This document shows positions 1-9,186 of a DNA stretch of 64,000 bases, piece by piece (position 1 is the first letter of the stretch; every line of letters starts with the position of its first letter). The DNA is taken from positions 4,712,001-4,776,000 of the forward strand of contig NZ_AP023396.1 in assembly GCF_014466955.1 (NCBI RefSeq), read 5' to 3'. Under the pieces are notes generated by a model. It was not told the DNA's origin, searched no databases, and was given only the letters and a program-made list of their open reading frames with translations. The position numbers and the translations under genes are program-made. Source of the DNA: Nocardia wallacei (GTDB taxonomy: Bacteria > Actinomycetota > Actinomycetes > Mycobacteriales > Mycobacteriaceae).

Positions 1-2727
1 GGTGTCGTGCGCGCCCGCGGTGAGCGCCGAGTAGGAGGTGCGCCGCCAGTCGGCGTCCACCGTGCGATCGAAGACGGCCGCGGCCAGGTTCGCGGCCGCG
101 GTCTCGTCGCGCTCCCAGCGCGGCCGGATCTTCGGCACCCGGGTCACCGGCTCCACCCCGATCAGGCCCGCTCCGGCCGACGCCGCCCAGGCCGAGAGTT
201 GTTCCAGCACAGCGTCGTCCGTCGCGACCTCGCTCTTGCCCGGCACCTCGGCGCTGCCGGGCAGGCGGCCCAGCATCATGCGGTGCAGCGGCGCGAAGGC
301 GGTGCCGTAGGCGGGCGCCCACCACGCCACCACCTGGCACTGCGCCCGCGTCAGCGCCACGTACAGCAGACGCAGTTCCTCACCGGCCTCCTCGGCGTCG
401 CCGCGGCGCTTGCGTTCGCCGTAACCGGGCGCCTCCGGGCCGCCGACGTCGAGCACGCGGTCGCCGTCGTCGTGGAACAGCAGCGTCACCGGGTTCGGAT
501 TCTTGGCGCTGTCCCACGCGAACGGCAGATACACCACCGGGAACTCGAGGCCCTTGCTGGCGTGCACGGTCGCGATCTGCACGGCGGCCGCGTCGCGGTC
601 CAGGCGGCGGCTGCGGTCGGACACCGCGCCCGACGCCGGGTCGCGCACCCGATCGGCCAGCCAGCGGGTCAGCGCGGTCAGGCCCAGCGACTCCCGCAGC
701 GCCACCCGATCCAGCAGCTGCGCGATGTGCCGCAGGTCGGTGAGCTGCCGCTCACCCCCGGCCACCGCCAGCAGCCGCGGCGCCAATTCCGTTTCCGCCG
801 AGAGCTTCTCGAACACGGCCGCGAAACCCGCGCGGCCGAACAGCCGGGCCGCCTCGCGCAGCTGGGTGCTCAGCCGTCCCACCAGATCCGCACCGCCCGT
901 GTCGATCTGCGCTGCCGACAGGCCCAGCAGCGGAGTGCCCGCCGCCAGCCGCACCCGGTCCGCGCGGTGCGGCTGCTCCAGCGCCCGCAGCAGCCACAGC
1001 CAGTCGACGGCGCTCTGGGTGCCGAAGACGCTGGCGCCGCCCGCCAGCACCGACGCCACCCCGACCCGGTCCAGGGCGGCGCGCACGATATCGATCTGCG
1101 CCCGGGTGCGTACCAGCACCGCGACGTCGCCGGGGCCCAGCGGCGCCTCGCCGATGTGGGTGCCGGAGTCGAGCAGGCGCGCGATGTCGGCGGCCACGTC
1201 GTCGGCGACCCGGGCGCGCTGGCGGCCCACCGCCGGGAAGCCCGCGCCGTTGCGCGGGCCCGCGCCCTCTCGCCGAAAACACCGCACCCGCAACGGGATC
1301 GGCGCCTCGACGGTGCCGGTGAGCCGGGTGTGCGGGCGGACCGCCGCCACCTTGGGCACCGTGATCTCCTTGTGCCCCAGCGCGGCGCCCGCCATCAGGT
1401 GCTCGAGCGCACCGAGCAACCCGGCGTCGCTGCGGCGGTTGGTGGTGAGTTCGCGGCGGGTATCGGCATGGGCGACCGCGTCCAGGTAGCTGAGCACCTC
1501 GGCGCCGCGGAAGGCGTAGATGGCCTGCTTCGGGTCGCCGACCAGGACCAGGGTGGCGTGGCCGTGGAAGGCGCGGCGCAGGATGTCCCACTGCAGCGGA
1601 TCGGTGTCCTGGAATTCGTCGACCAGCGCGACCCGGTAGCGCTCCCGGATGCGGCGGCACGCCCGGTCGCCGTGGACCGGATCGGCGAGCACCTCGTGCA
1701 GCAGCACCAGCAGGTCGTCGAAGTCGCGCAGGCCCGAAATACGTTTACGGCGTTCGGTTTCCGCGCGCACCGCGGCCGCGAAGGCGACCCGCTCGGCGGC
1801 GGGGTGGTCGCCGATCTCCTCGTCGGGCACCAGGCGCGCGTGCCGGTCCTGGACCGCGGCGGCGGCCAGCTGATGTGCCTCCCGCACCGAGAACGGCGGG
1901 CCGGTGCGGGCGTACCGCGCCAGATACAGATCGTCGGCGACGGTGGCGACCAGGTCGTCCACGTTCTCCACCAGCCGCACCCGCGGATCGTGCTCGCCGG
2001 CCAGCCCCAGTTCGTCCAGCATGCGCTGGCAGAAGCTGTGCGTGGTGGCGATGGTGCCGGAGTCGAAGTCCGACAGCGCCGCCAGCAGCCTGGTCCGCCG
2101 CCGCCCGACCTCCGCCGGATCCGCTTGTGCCAGATGCCGGATCAGCTCGTCGTCGCTGTCGCGCGCGGTACCGGGATCGGCCAGCGCGGCGGCCACCGCG
2201 ACGAACTTGTCCCGCGTCCGCTCCCGCAACTCCTGCGTCGCCGCCCGGCTGAACGTCACCAGCAGCAACTGCGAGACATCCACCCCCGCCTCGGCCACGA
2301 ACCGCACCGCCAGCCCGACGATCGCGTACGTCTTGCCGGTCCCCGCACTGGCCTCCAGCACGGTCGTCCCCGCGGGCAAGGCACCACACAGTTCGAACCC
2401 GTCACCGGTCGCATCCCCCGCCAGGCCGGGGCCGTCCGCGGGTGCGGCGACTCCGCGCGGCTCGGGCAGTTCGGCACCCGCGGGCTCGCCGACCCTCGCG
2501 TCCTCCGACGAGTCATCGGACACCGGCGCCACGGCTTCGGAGTCCGCGCTGCGGGCAGGGTGTCCCGCCGCCGGGGTGGGCCGGGGTCGGGGCTCGGAGG
2601 CCAGGTCGAACAGGTCGGCGGTGTCGGCCGGGGCGGCTTCGGGGTGGGAGGTGGCGGCCGGGCGGGCGCGGCGGCGCGGGTGAGGGGCGGGCTCCAGGTC
2701 GGTGACGGAGAACAGTTCGTCGGTCAT
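1..2727 (-). CDS. recB: RecB, exonuclease V beta subunit (5' part, runs off left edge)
   Basis: Helicase-nuclease subunit of the RecBCD double-strand-break enzyme. 909 codons are open from an ATG to the window edge; the C-terminal nuclease domain lies outside. UvrD/RecB-type helicase motifs are visible: Walker A ASAGTGKT near residue 127, VDEFQDT (Walker B), LVGDPKQAIYAFRG, and later VHASKGLEFPVVY and LRLLYVALTRA. The ATG overlaps the recC stop as ATGA, so the two are translationally coupled, as in mycobacterial recC-recB-recD. Odd: about 100 Pro/Ala/Asp-rich residues precede the helicase start (GFELCGALPAG), whereas M. tuberculosis RecB from memory begins almost directly at that point. The extension may be real or the true start may be an internal GTG near 2530. 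The overlap favours the long form. Confidence 0.93.
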   Translation of the reverse strand, partial: MTDELFSVTDLEPAPHPRRRARPAATSHPEAAPADTADLFDLASEPRPRPTPAAGHPARSADSEAVAPVSDDSSEDARVGEPAGAELPEPRGVAAPADGPGLAGDATGDGFELCGALPAGTTVLEASAGTGKTYAIVGLAVRFVAEAGVDVSQLLLVTFSRAATQELRERTRDKFVAVAAALADPGTARDSDDELIRHLAQADPAEVGRRRTRLLAALSDFDSGTIATTHSFCQRMLDELGLAGEHDPRVRLVENVDDLVATVADDLYLARYARTGPPFSVREAHQLAAAAVQDRHARLVPDEEIGDHPAAERVAFAAAVRAETERRKRISGLRDFDDLLVLLHEVLADPVHGDRACRRIRERYRVALVDEFQDTDPLQWDILRRAFHGHATLVLVGDPKQAIYAFRGAEVLSYLDAVAHADTRRELTTNRRSDAGLLGALEHLMAGAALGHKEITVPKVAAVRPHTRLTGTVEAPIPLRVRCFRREGAGPRNGAGFPAVGRQRARVADDVAADIARLLDSGTHIGEAPLGPGDVAVLVRTRAQIDIVRAALDRVGVASVLAGGASVFGTQSAVDWLWLLRALEQPHRADRVRLAAGTPLLGLSAAQIDTGGADLVGRLSTQLREAARLFGRAGFAAVFEKLSAETELAPRLLAVAGGERQLTDLRHIAQLLDRVALRESLGLTALTRWLADRVRDPASGAVSDRSRRLDRDAAAVQIATVHASKGLEFPVVYLPFAWDSAKNPNPVTLLFHDDGDRVLDVGGPEAPGYGERKRRGDAEEAGEELRLLYVALTRAQCQVVAWWAPAYGTAFAPLHRMMLGRLPGSAEVPGKSEVATDDAVLEQLSAWAASAGAGLIGVEPVTRVPKIRPRWERDETAAANLAAAVFDRTVDADWRRTSYSALTAGAHDT

Positions 2728-5700
2728 GGCTGCCCCTGGGATTCGGTGGCCAGCAACGGATTCCACAGGCGGCGGGCCAGCGCGGCGAAGCGGGTGGGCT
2801 CGCCCGCCGGGTCCGGTTCCGGCAGCGGTGTTTCCAGGTGCTCCAGCCGGGGCGCGGGGCCCCACACGTAGCGCAGATATCGATCGGTGTGGTCACCGAA
2901 AGCCTTGGGGCCGTTGGGGCCGCCGAGGAACTCCTGGTCGGCGGCCAACCGGGCATCCTCGACACTCGCACCCTGGCAACGGCGTTCGGCGTACACCGCC
3001 GAGGCGGTGGGCGCGATCGGCAGGGGCTCGGCCAGGCCCTCGTCGCGCAGGTCCGCCAGATCACGCAGGATCGACCCGGCCGCAGCGGCATTGGGAGCGG
3101 TGAGGGTGGAGCGCCAGGCGGGCCGCCCGAACTTCCCGCGGCCGATGGTGACCGCGCGCCAGCTCTGGTTGCGTTCGGTCGCCGCCAGCGCCAGCACCCG
3201 CACCCACGCCGCGATCCGGTGCTTCGGCGCCAGCCGGGAGAACGTGGTCCGGACCAGGGCGTCGTCGTGCACGTCCGGGACCGTGCCGCTGAGCAGCCGC
3301 CCGTCGCCGAGATCGACCGCCACATCGATGGTGCGCGCGGGCACCTCGTGCATCGGCCGCGCCACCCGGACCAGCTTGTCGACGGTACCCTCCACCTCGG
3401 TCAGCACCGCCGCCCCCAGCCCGAACGCGGGCAGGGTGCCGCGCCGCCACTCGGCCGCCCGCAGCGCCGCCGGGTCCGCGCCGTTGAGCCGCGCACTCAG
3501 CATACGTTCGCCGATATTCCACTTGGTGAGCCCGTCGAGTTCGATCGGCAGGCGCTCGTCGATCTCCTCTTCCTCCTCGGGCACCCGGATGCCCAGCCGC
3601 TGCCACAGGAACGCGCGCACCGGATGCTCGGCGAACGAAACCAGCTCCGCCAGTTCGACATCCGTGCGCACCGCGGCGGGCAGCGGGCCCGGCAGGAACA
3701 CGGTCCGTTCGCGCGCGGGACTCGCCGCCGCCCGCGCGCCCGCCAGCGCCACGGCGTCGAAGCTGAACGGCTCCGCCGGATCGAAGTTGCGACTGTCGAA
3801 GGGCTGCAAGGGATGCCGGGTCACCACACCGTCCAGCCCGCCCACGTGAGCGCGCAGCACGTCGAGCAGTTCGGCGACCGGGATGGCGGGCGGCCGGTAC
3901 GCGCCGGTCACCGGATCGGCGCCGGTGTGCAGCAGCACCAGTTTCTCCCCGGCCGCCATGATCGCGTCCAGCAGCAGCTGCCGGTCCTCGCTGCGGGCGT
4001 CCCGTTCGCCCACGCGCGGCTCGCGGGCCAGCACATCGTCGCCGTCGACACCGCCGGGCCGGGGGAACACGTCGTCGTCGAGCCCGAGCAGCACCACCAC
4101 GCGGTGCGGGACCGACCGCAGCGGCGCGGGCGTGCACACGGTCAGTTCGCCGGTGCGATAGTTGGCGCGGGTGCCGCGGCTCGCCAGACGCGAGTGCAGC
4201 AGCGCCGCGATATCGGTGAGCCGCAAGGGAATATCCGCCGCGTGCTCGAGCGCGGCGGTCAGTTCGCGGCGGGCCTGCACCGCCTGCCAGGTCTGCGCGT
4301 GGGTGACGTCGGTGAGCAGGTCCAGCGCGCGCACCAGCACCTGGGTCCATTCGTGCGCGGGGCGCTGCGATCCGGCCGGTTCGGCGGGAGTGGGCCCGCG
4401 CAGGTCGCGCACGCACACCGCCAGCCGGTCGGTGAACTCGGCGAACCGGCCCGCCAGGTCCACGTCGCCGGAGTCCACGTCCTCGAGCGGCAGCGCGAGA
4501 TCGAGCCAGTCCTCGCAGGATTCACCGGCCGCGACGCCGAGCAGAATGCGGTCCACGGCGGCGTTGAGCGTGTTCTGCGCGAAGTCGCCGAGCCCGAACG
4601 CCTGCCGCTGCCGCTGCCCGATTCCCCACCGCGCGCCGGTCTCGGCCGCCCATTCGCGCAGCCGCTCGATATCGTCGTCGTCGAATCCGCAGCGCAGCCG
4701 AACCGGTTCGGCGGCAGCCAGATCCAGCACCTGCGTCACGGTGACCCGGCCGTCGGCCATGGCCAGCAGCCCGTCCAGGACGGTCAGCACCGGGTTGGCG
4801 GCGGTCTGCGAACGATCGGCCAGCCGCACCCGCAGCCCGTGCGCCGGGTGCGGCGGCCGGGCGCCGGGCTCGGCAGCCGCCTGGCCGAACGCCGCCCGCA
4901 CCAGCGGCGCGTAGTTCTCCGCGTCCGGGCACATCACCACCACGTCGCGCGGCTCCAGCGTCGGATCGGCCGCGAACGCCGCGAGCAGCACGTCCCGCAA
5001 CACCTCCACCTGCCGAGCCGGACCGTGACACGAGTGCACCTGCACCGTCCCGTCCCCCGCGCACACGCCCCGCGGCGGCCACACATCACCCCGAATTCCG
5101 CCCTGCAGCTCCGAAAGCAAAGTGCCGGAACCGTTCTCGTTCGCACCACGATGATAGGTATCCACCACCGACCCCAGTACCCCCAACCGCTGCTGCAACT
5201 CCCGCACATCCCGCCCCAGACCCGCGAGCAACGGATGCCCCACCACCAGCGCACTCACATCCGCCACCCGCCGCACCCCGGCCCGCCCGGCCTGCTCAGC
5301 CGATGCCACACCGGGCTTCTCGCCCGCGCCCTCCCCCAGCCGCGCGAGTTCGGCCCACATCGCCGGGCTCGGGTGCACCAGCCACAGGTGTACGTCGCGG
5401 CCTTCGCCCAGGGCGGACAGCACTGCGAGCTGGTCCGCGGGGAGGCGGGTCACGCCGAACAGCGAGATGCGTTGGGGGAGATCGACGACGGCGGGGTCGG
5501 TGCGGAGGCGGGCGCAGGCGGTTTCCAGTCGTTCGGCCGGGCTGGGGGTGCCGAGTTCGGCGCGCAATCGGCGCCACAGCTGGGGCTGCCACAGCAGGTC
5601 GTCCGGTAGCGTGCTGCCGCAGCCGTCGGTGTCCGCGCCCGCGGCCCAGTCGGCGATGAGGGCGGGACGCTGGGTTCCGTATCCGTCGAACAACGCCGCG

Positions 5701-6125
5701 ATCCGGGCAGCGGTCGCGAAACGGCGGCCGGACCGGTGGGTGCGCCCGGCCGCCTCGGCGCCCAGGTGGCGGGCCAGCACGGCACACCACGGTTCGGCGA
5801 GTGCGGCGTCGATGACCCGCAGCAGCGCCCACACCGCCCGGTCCGGGGCCCACGGATCGTCCTCGGCGGGCACGCCGGTCGCCCCGGCGAGCACGGCCGC
5901 CACCAGGGCCGCGGGGGCCGGATAGGCGATGTTCGCCGAGACGCCGTCGCCGCTGATCGCGCCCAGCGCGCCCGACAGCCGCTGATTCAGCCAGCGCTCC
6001 ACGCCTTTGGCGAGCACCGCCACCACCTCGGCGGCGAACGGGTCGGCCAGCGGCTGGGCCAGCAGCGATGCCAGCGCGCCGGCGAGCGTGTCCGCCCGCT
6101 CGGCCCGGTGGATGTGCAGCGCCAT
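2724..6125 (-). CDS. recC: RecC, exonuclease V gamma subunit
   Basis: Chi-recognition and scaffold subunit of RecBCD, 1133 residues (mycobacterial RecC is about 1100). The N-terminus MALHIHRAERADTLAGAL, the internal HSCHGPARQVEVLRD and the C-terminal FLGGPNGPKAFGDHTDRYLR stretch are typical of the actinobacterial family. The ATG is chosen because GAGAGAGG lies a few bases upstream. An upstream in-frame extension of 43 codons has no comparable site and would overlap the presumed promoter. The stop overlaps the recB start. A -10-like TAGGAT on this strand, about 77 bases before the ATG, could start the recCB(D) mRNA. Confidence 0.95.
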   Translation of the reverse strand: MALHIHRAERADTLAGALASLLAQPLADPFAAEVVAVLAKGVERWLNQRLSGALGAISGDGVSANIAYPAPAALVAAVLAGATGVPAEDDPWAPDRAVWALLRVIDAALAEPWCAVLARHLGAEAAGRTHRSGRRFATAARIAALFDGYGTQRPALIADWAAGADTDGCGSTLPDDLLWQPQLWRRLRAELGTPSPAERLETACARLRTDPAVVDLPQRISLFGVTRLPADQLAVLSALGEGRDVHLWLVHPSPAMWAELARLGEGAGEKPGVASAEQAGRAGVRRVADVSALVVGHPLLAGLGRDVRELQQRLGVLGSVVDTYHRGANENGSGTLLSELQGGIRGDVWPPRGVCAGDGTVQVHSCHGPARQVEVLRDVLLAAFAADPTLEPRDVVVMCPDAENYAPLVRAAFGQAAAEPGARPPHPAHGLRVRLADRSQTAANPVLTVLDGLLAMADGRVTVTQVLDLAAAEPVRLRCGFDDDDIERLREWAAETGARWGIGQRQRQAFGLGDFAQNTLNAAVDRILLGVAAGESCEDWLDLALPLEDVDSGDVDLAGRFAEFTDRLAVCVRDLRGPTPAEPAGSQRPAHEWTQVLVRALDLLTDVTHAQTWQAVQARRELTAALEHAADIPLRLTDIAALLHSRLASRGTRANYRTGELTVCTPAPLRSVPHRVVVLLGLDDDVFPRPGGVDGDDVLAREPRVGERDARSEDRQLLLDAIMAAGEKLVLLHTGADPVTGAYRPPAIPVAELLDVLRAHVGGLDGVVTRHPLQPFDSRNFDPAEPFSFDAVALAGARAAASPARERTVFLPGPLPAAVRTDVELAELVSFAEHPVRAFLWQRLGIRVPEEEEEIDERLPIELDGLTKWNIGERMLSARLNGADPAALRAAEWRRGTLPAFGLGAAVLTEVEGTVDKLVRVARPMHEVPARTIDVAVDLGDGRLLSGTVPDVHDDALVRTTFSRLAPKHRIAAWVRVLALAATERNQSWRAVTIGRGKFGRPAWRSTLTAPNAAAAGSILRDLADLRDEGLAEPLPIAPTASAVYAERRCQGASVEDARLAADQEFLGGPNGPKAFGDHTDRYLRYVWGPAPRLEHLETPLPEPDPAGEPTRFAALARRLWNPLLATESQGQP

Positions 6126-6488
6126 CGGCCGCCTCTCTCCGCTCGCCTTGCCGTCCCTGATCCGCCCGCCCGGATGCCTCGTGGTTGCCTGTCGCTGGCC
6201 GATCCTACAAACTCCCCGCCCCGATCCCCCGAAGCGACTCGGACTTCGGGGCACATACCATGCGGTCCACTACCGGCTACCCTCCCGCGAGCCCCTGACC
6301 ACTGCCTCGACCGTTACGACCGAGATGCACCAAATTTCCAGCAACACAATCGAATCCGCCCACTATGCCGGGCGCCCCGCGATGGCCGCAATTCGCTCCG
6401 CGTGTCACCGGTACTGCCGCCATCCGATGTGCCACAGTGCTCGGCGGGGAGGTAACGGGAGAGCAGTAGCGAAAGGCTGGTTCGGTTC
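6126..6488. other. Intergenic region upstream of recC and of a small gene
   Basis: 363 bases without a convincing gene. On the minus strand, TAGGAT at 6202-6207 is a plausible -10 for recC. An 8-bp inverted repeat, CCCCGAAG (6227-6234) and CTTCGGGG (6244-6251), lies just upstream of it and could be a regulator site or a hairpin. The part nearest 6300-6360 is noticeably less GC-rich than its surroundings, as is common around promoters, but I cannot assign a start site for the rightward gene. Confidence 0.5.
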
Positions 6489-6695
6489 ATGTCTGCGTCG
6501 GTGATTCCCCTGCTGCCCAGATCCGGGTTCACGGTGCGCCGGGTCGGCGAGCGCTGGGAACTGGTCAACTCACGCCACTACGGCCGCACCGCCGTCCTGC
6601 ACTCCTGGCCCCGTGACCAGCACACCGAGGCCTTCGCGCACTGCTACCGGCTCAACGGCCGCAGCGTCGAGGAACTGCTGGCCGCGTTCCGCTGA
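6489..6695 (+). CDS. Small hypothetical protein, 68 aa
   Basis: No family recognised. The protein is compact and soluble, with a WELVN segment, mixed charge and no signal peptide or membrane segment. It ends in an amphipathic stretch (NGRSVEELLAAFR). Codon third positions are G/C-rich throughout, which supports coding. The ribosome site is weak (AAAGG about 15 bases upstream). A 70-residue protein at 52.5 kb has the same general layout (a G-[FY]-x-x-x-R segment, then a W-[ER]-L segment and an acidic amphipathic tail), but the similarity is too weak to call homology. Confidence 0.6.
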   Translation: MSASVIPLLPRSGFTVRRVGERWELVNSRHYGRTAVLHSWPRDQHTEAFAHCYRLNGRSVEELLAAFR

Positions 6696-6776
6696 AAACC
6701 GGTGCGCCGCAACGTCCGAGGCGCTAGCACAAAGAGCAGCTGACCTCAAGAGGTGCGAGACGCGCACCACGGTGGC

Positions 6777-6782
6777 TATTGT
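6777..6782 (+). promoter_or_regulatory. -10 box for a leaderless serine-hydrolase mRNA
   Basis: TATTGT (TAnnnT form) ends 8 bases before the GTG at 6791, the spacing expected if transcription begins at the start codon. No good -35 is visible. The absence of a ribosome binding site before that GTG fits a leaderless transcript. Confidence 0.45.
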
Positions 6783-6790
6783 GGCTCACC

Positions 6791-7663
6791 GTGCGTTATC
6801 CCCGCGCCACCTCGAGCGCCACTCGTCCCACCCGCCTGGCCGCCGGCGCCTGCGCCGTCGCCGCCGTCCTGATCGCGGGTGCCCCCGTCCTGCAGCCCGG
6901 CCCCGCGTCGGCGCTGCCCGCCCACCAGAGCTGCGCCGGCGACTGCAATATCGCCGGCCGGATCGCCGCCGTGGATGCCTATCTCGCCGGCCGCCCCGGT
7001 ACCACGGGTTATGTTGTGCGCGACCGGGTTACCGGCCACGTCTACAGCAACGGCAACGCGGACTCGCTGTTCTGGACTGCCTCCACGATCAAGCTCGCGA
7101 TCGCCGAGGACGTGCTCAACCGCGCCCGCGTCGGCGCGCTGGTGTTCACCCCGGAGGACCGCAACCAGCTGGAGTCCATGCTCGCCACCTCCAACGACGG
7201 AGCCGCGGACTACCTGTGGAACAAGTACTCCGGCCCGGACCGGATGGCCTTCGTCAACGCCTTCCGCGCCAACGGCATGACGAGCCTGACCCCGCAGCCC
7301 ACCGGCGGCCACCCCTTCCCCGACTGGGGTTTCCTGCAGTGCTCGCCCGCCGACCTGGACCGGGTGATGAACAACACGCTCGACCACATGCACCCCGACG
7401 ATCGCGCCTACCTGGTCGACCGCATGCGCAAGGTGGACACCAACCAGCACTGGGGCGTCTGGGGCGCCGGCGCCGACATGCAGCCGGGCCTGAAGAACGG
7501 CTGGTCCGACGAGCAGGGCGGCTGGGTGGTCAACTCGGTCGGCTTCGCCGGTCCGGACGAGCGCTACACGCTGGCGATCATGAACGACGTCGCGGGCCAG
7601 GGCGGCTACACCGACGGCGAGCAGACCACCACGCACGTCGCCGAACTGCTCTTCGCCCGCTGA
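6791..7663 (+). CDS. Secreted beta-lactamase-fold serine hydrolase
   Basis: Exported penicillin-recognising serine hydrolase, 290 residues. The N-terminus is a signal peptide: Arg-rich start, hydrophobic LAAGACAVAAVLIAGA, then an Ala-rich cleavage region near residue 42. The active-site series is S98-T-I-K101 (SxxK), S134-N-D136 (SxN/SDN-like) and K235-N-G237 in the KTG position. Class A enzymes have SDN, ExxLN and KTG; here the third box is K-N-G-W and no ExxLN is evident. A beta-lactamase-related hydrolase or peptidase is therefore more likely than a classical penicillinase. A TTG twelve bases upstream is an alternative start. It converges with the P450 gene, with only 7 bases between the ends. 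Confidence 0.85.
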   Translation: MRYPRATSSATRPTRLAAGACAVAAVLIAGAPVLQPGPASALPAHQSCAGDCNIAGRIAAVDAYLAGRPGTTGYVVRDRVTGHVYSNGNADSLFWTASTIKLAIAEDVLNRARVGALVFTPEDRNQLESMLATSNDGAADYLWNKYSGPDRMAFVNAFRANGMTSLTPQPTGGHPFPDWGFLQCSPADLDRVMNNTLDHMHPDDRAYLVDRMRKVDTNQHWGVWGAGADMQPGLKNGWSDEQGGWVVNSVGFAGPDERYTLAIMNDVAGQGGYTDGEQTTTHVAELLFAR

Positions 7664-7670
7664 CCCGAGG

Positions 7671-9134
7671 TCACCGTCGCCGCAGCAGCATCGGCGCGCC
7701 GTCGCGCGGGAACGGGATGGTGTTGAATCCCCACGGCATGAGGTAGTCATCGGGGATTCGCCACTCGTAGTCACGCACCATCGCGGCGAGGATCACCTTC
7801 ACCTCGAGCAGGCCGAAATGCATGCCGATGCACTTGTGCGCGCCCGCGCCGAACGGCATCCAGGCCAGCCGGTGCGACTTGTCCTCCCGGCGGTCCGCGC
7901 CGAACCGTTCCGGATCGAAACGCGCGGGGTGCGACCACAATTCGGGCAGCAGATGGTTCACGCCGTAGGCGACGTCGACGTGGGTACCGGCGGGGATGTA
8001 GTGCCCGGCGACCTCGGTGTCGCGCACCGCCCGCCGCACCAGGCCCGGCACCGGCGGCACCAGCCGCAGGCTCTCCTTGATCACCAGGTCCAGCGCGGGC
8101 AGCAGATCCAGGTCGGCGATGGTCGGCGGCGCGCCCCCGGTCCGCTCCCGCAGCGCCAGCGCCTCGTCCCGCACCCGCTGCTGCCACTGCGGATGGCGGC
8201 CCAGGTAGTAGGCGACCGCGGTGGCGGTGGTGGTCGTGGTGTCGTGCGCGGCCATGATCAGGAAGATCATGTGGTCGACCACGTCCTCGGCGGAGAACGT
8301 CGCGCCGTCCTCGGTGCGCGCGTGGCACAGCGCGGAGAAGAAGTCCGCGCCCTCCGACGCGCGCTTGTCCGGCAGCATCCGGGTGAAGTACTCCTCCAGC
8401 ACCTTCCGCCCGCGCAGCCCGGCCCGCCACGCGCTACCCGGCAGCGGCAACCGGACCATCGCCAGCGGCGCGTGCGTGCAGTCCAGGAACGCCTGCGCCA
8501 AGCGCGCCCGTTCCGGCCCGGTGCGCGCGCCCATGAACGTCTCGGCGGCGACCTCGAGGGTCATGTCCTTGATCGTCGGATACAGCCGGACCTGCCGCGA
8601 CCCCGCTGGCGCCCACCGATCGATGGCCGCGTCCACCGCCGGGGCCAGCCCGGCCAGATGCGCCTCGAGCCGCTCCCGCGTGAACGCCTGCTGCATGATC
8701 CGCCGATGGAACATGTGCTCGGAGAACTCCAGCAGCAGCAGGCCGCGCCGGAAGAACGAGCCGATCAGATAGTCCCAGCCCTGCCCGAAGTCGTTGCGGC
8801 GCTTGCCCAGTACCTCGTCGACGGCCTGCGGCCCCGCCACGAACACCCGGTCCACACCGAGCGACCGGTAGTAGCCGACCGGGCCGTAGCGGTGGTAGCG
8901 GTCCAGCATTTCCGCCGGGCCCCAGCGCAGGTATTGCAGCGACCGCCCGAGGTACGGCAGCCCGGCATCGCCGCGCACCGCCCGGTTCGCGTTGCCGCGC
9001 GGCGGCGTGGCCAGGGTCTGCTCCCGCACCGGCAGCCGACGTAGCAGCCGGTCGAGGGGACTGCGGTCCGGAATCTCGAGGAAACCGATGTTCTCCCGAT
9101 CGGCCCGGTATGTGCGAGGGTCGACGCTGACCAT
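7671..9134 (-). CDS. Cytochrome P450
   Basis: Haem-thiolate monooxygenase, 487 residues. The I-helix has the oxygen-activation motif A-A-H-D298-T-T. The K-helix E354-S-L-R357 and the haem-ligand loop FGAGAHKC435IG are intact. There is no N-terminal membrane anchor, as usual for bacterial P450s, which need a separate ferredoxin and reductase; none is encoded nearby. GGGAGG lies 6 bases before the ATG. It is transcribed away from a TetR regulator across an intergenic palindrome, so that regulator probably controls it. The substrate cannot be read from the sequence. Confidence 0.95.
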   Translation of the reverse strand: MVSVDPRTYRADRENIGFLEIPDRSPLDRLLRRLPVREQTLATPPRGNANRAVRGDAGLPYLGRSLQYLRWGPAEMLDRYHRYGPVGYYRSLGVDRVFVAGPQAVDEVLGKRRNDFGQGWDYLIGSFFRRGLLLLEFSEHMFHRRIMQQAFTRERLEAHLAGLAPAVDAAIDRWAPAGSRQVRLYPTIKDMTLEVAAETFMGARTGPERARLAQAFLDCTHAPLAMVRLPLPGSAWRAGLRGRKVLEEYFTRMLPDKRASEGADFFSALCHARTEDGATFSAEDVVDHMIFLIMAAHDTTTTTATAVAYYLGRHPQWQQRVRDEALALRERTGGAPPTIADLDLLPALDLVIKESLRLVPPVPGLVRRAVRDTEVAGHYIPAGTHVDVAYGVNHLLPELWSHPARFDPERFGADRREDKSHRLAWMPFGAGAHKCIGMHFGLLEVKVILAAMVRDYEWRIPDDYLMPWGFNTIPFPRDGAPMLLRRR

Positions 9135-9150
9135 GGCATGCCTCCCGTTT

Positions 9151-9167
9151 AAGTACACCGCGTACTT
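9151..9167. promoter_or_regulatory. Palindromic TetR operator between P450 and regulator
   Basis: Perfect 6-bp arms AAGTAC and GTACTT around the 5-base spacer ACCGC. The palindrome lies 16 bases from the P450 ATG on one side and just upstream of the regulator's -10 (TAGAGT, 9174-9179) on the other. A bound dimer could therefore block both promoters. Confidence 0.7.
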
Positions 9168-9186
9168 TACCGGTAGAGTGTGGCCT

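Noticed and set aside
7..2871. 954-codon plus-strand open frame
   Set aside because: It is the antisense shadow of recB: Arg/Gln/His-rich low-complexity translation, no domain, and the opposite strand has all helicase motifs.
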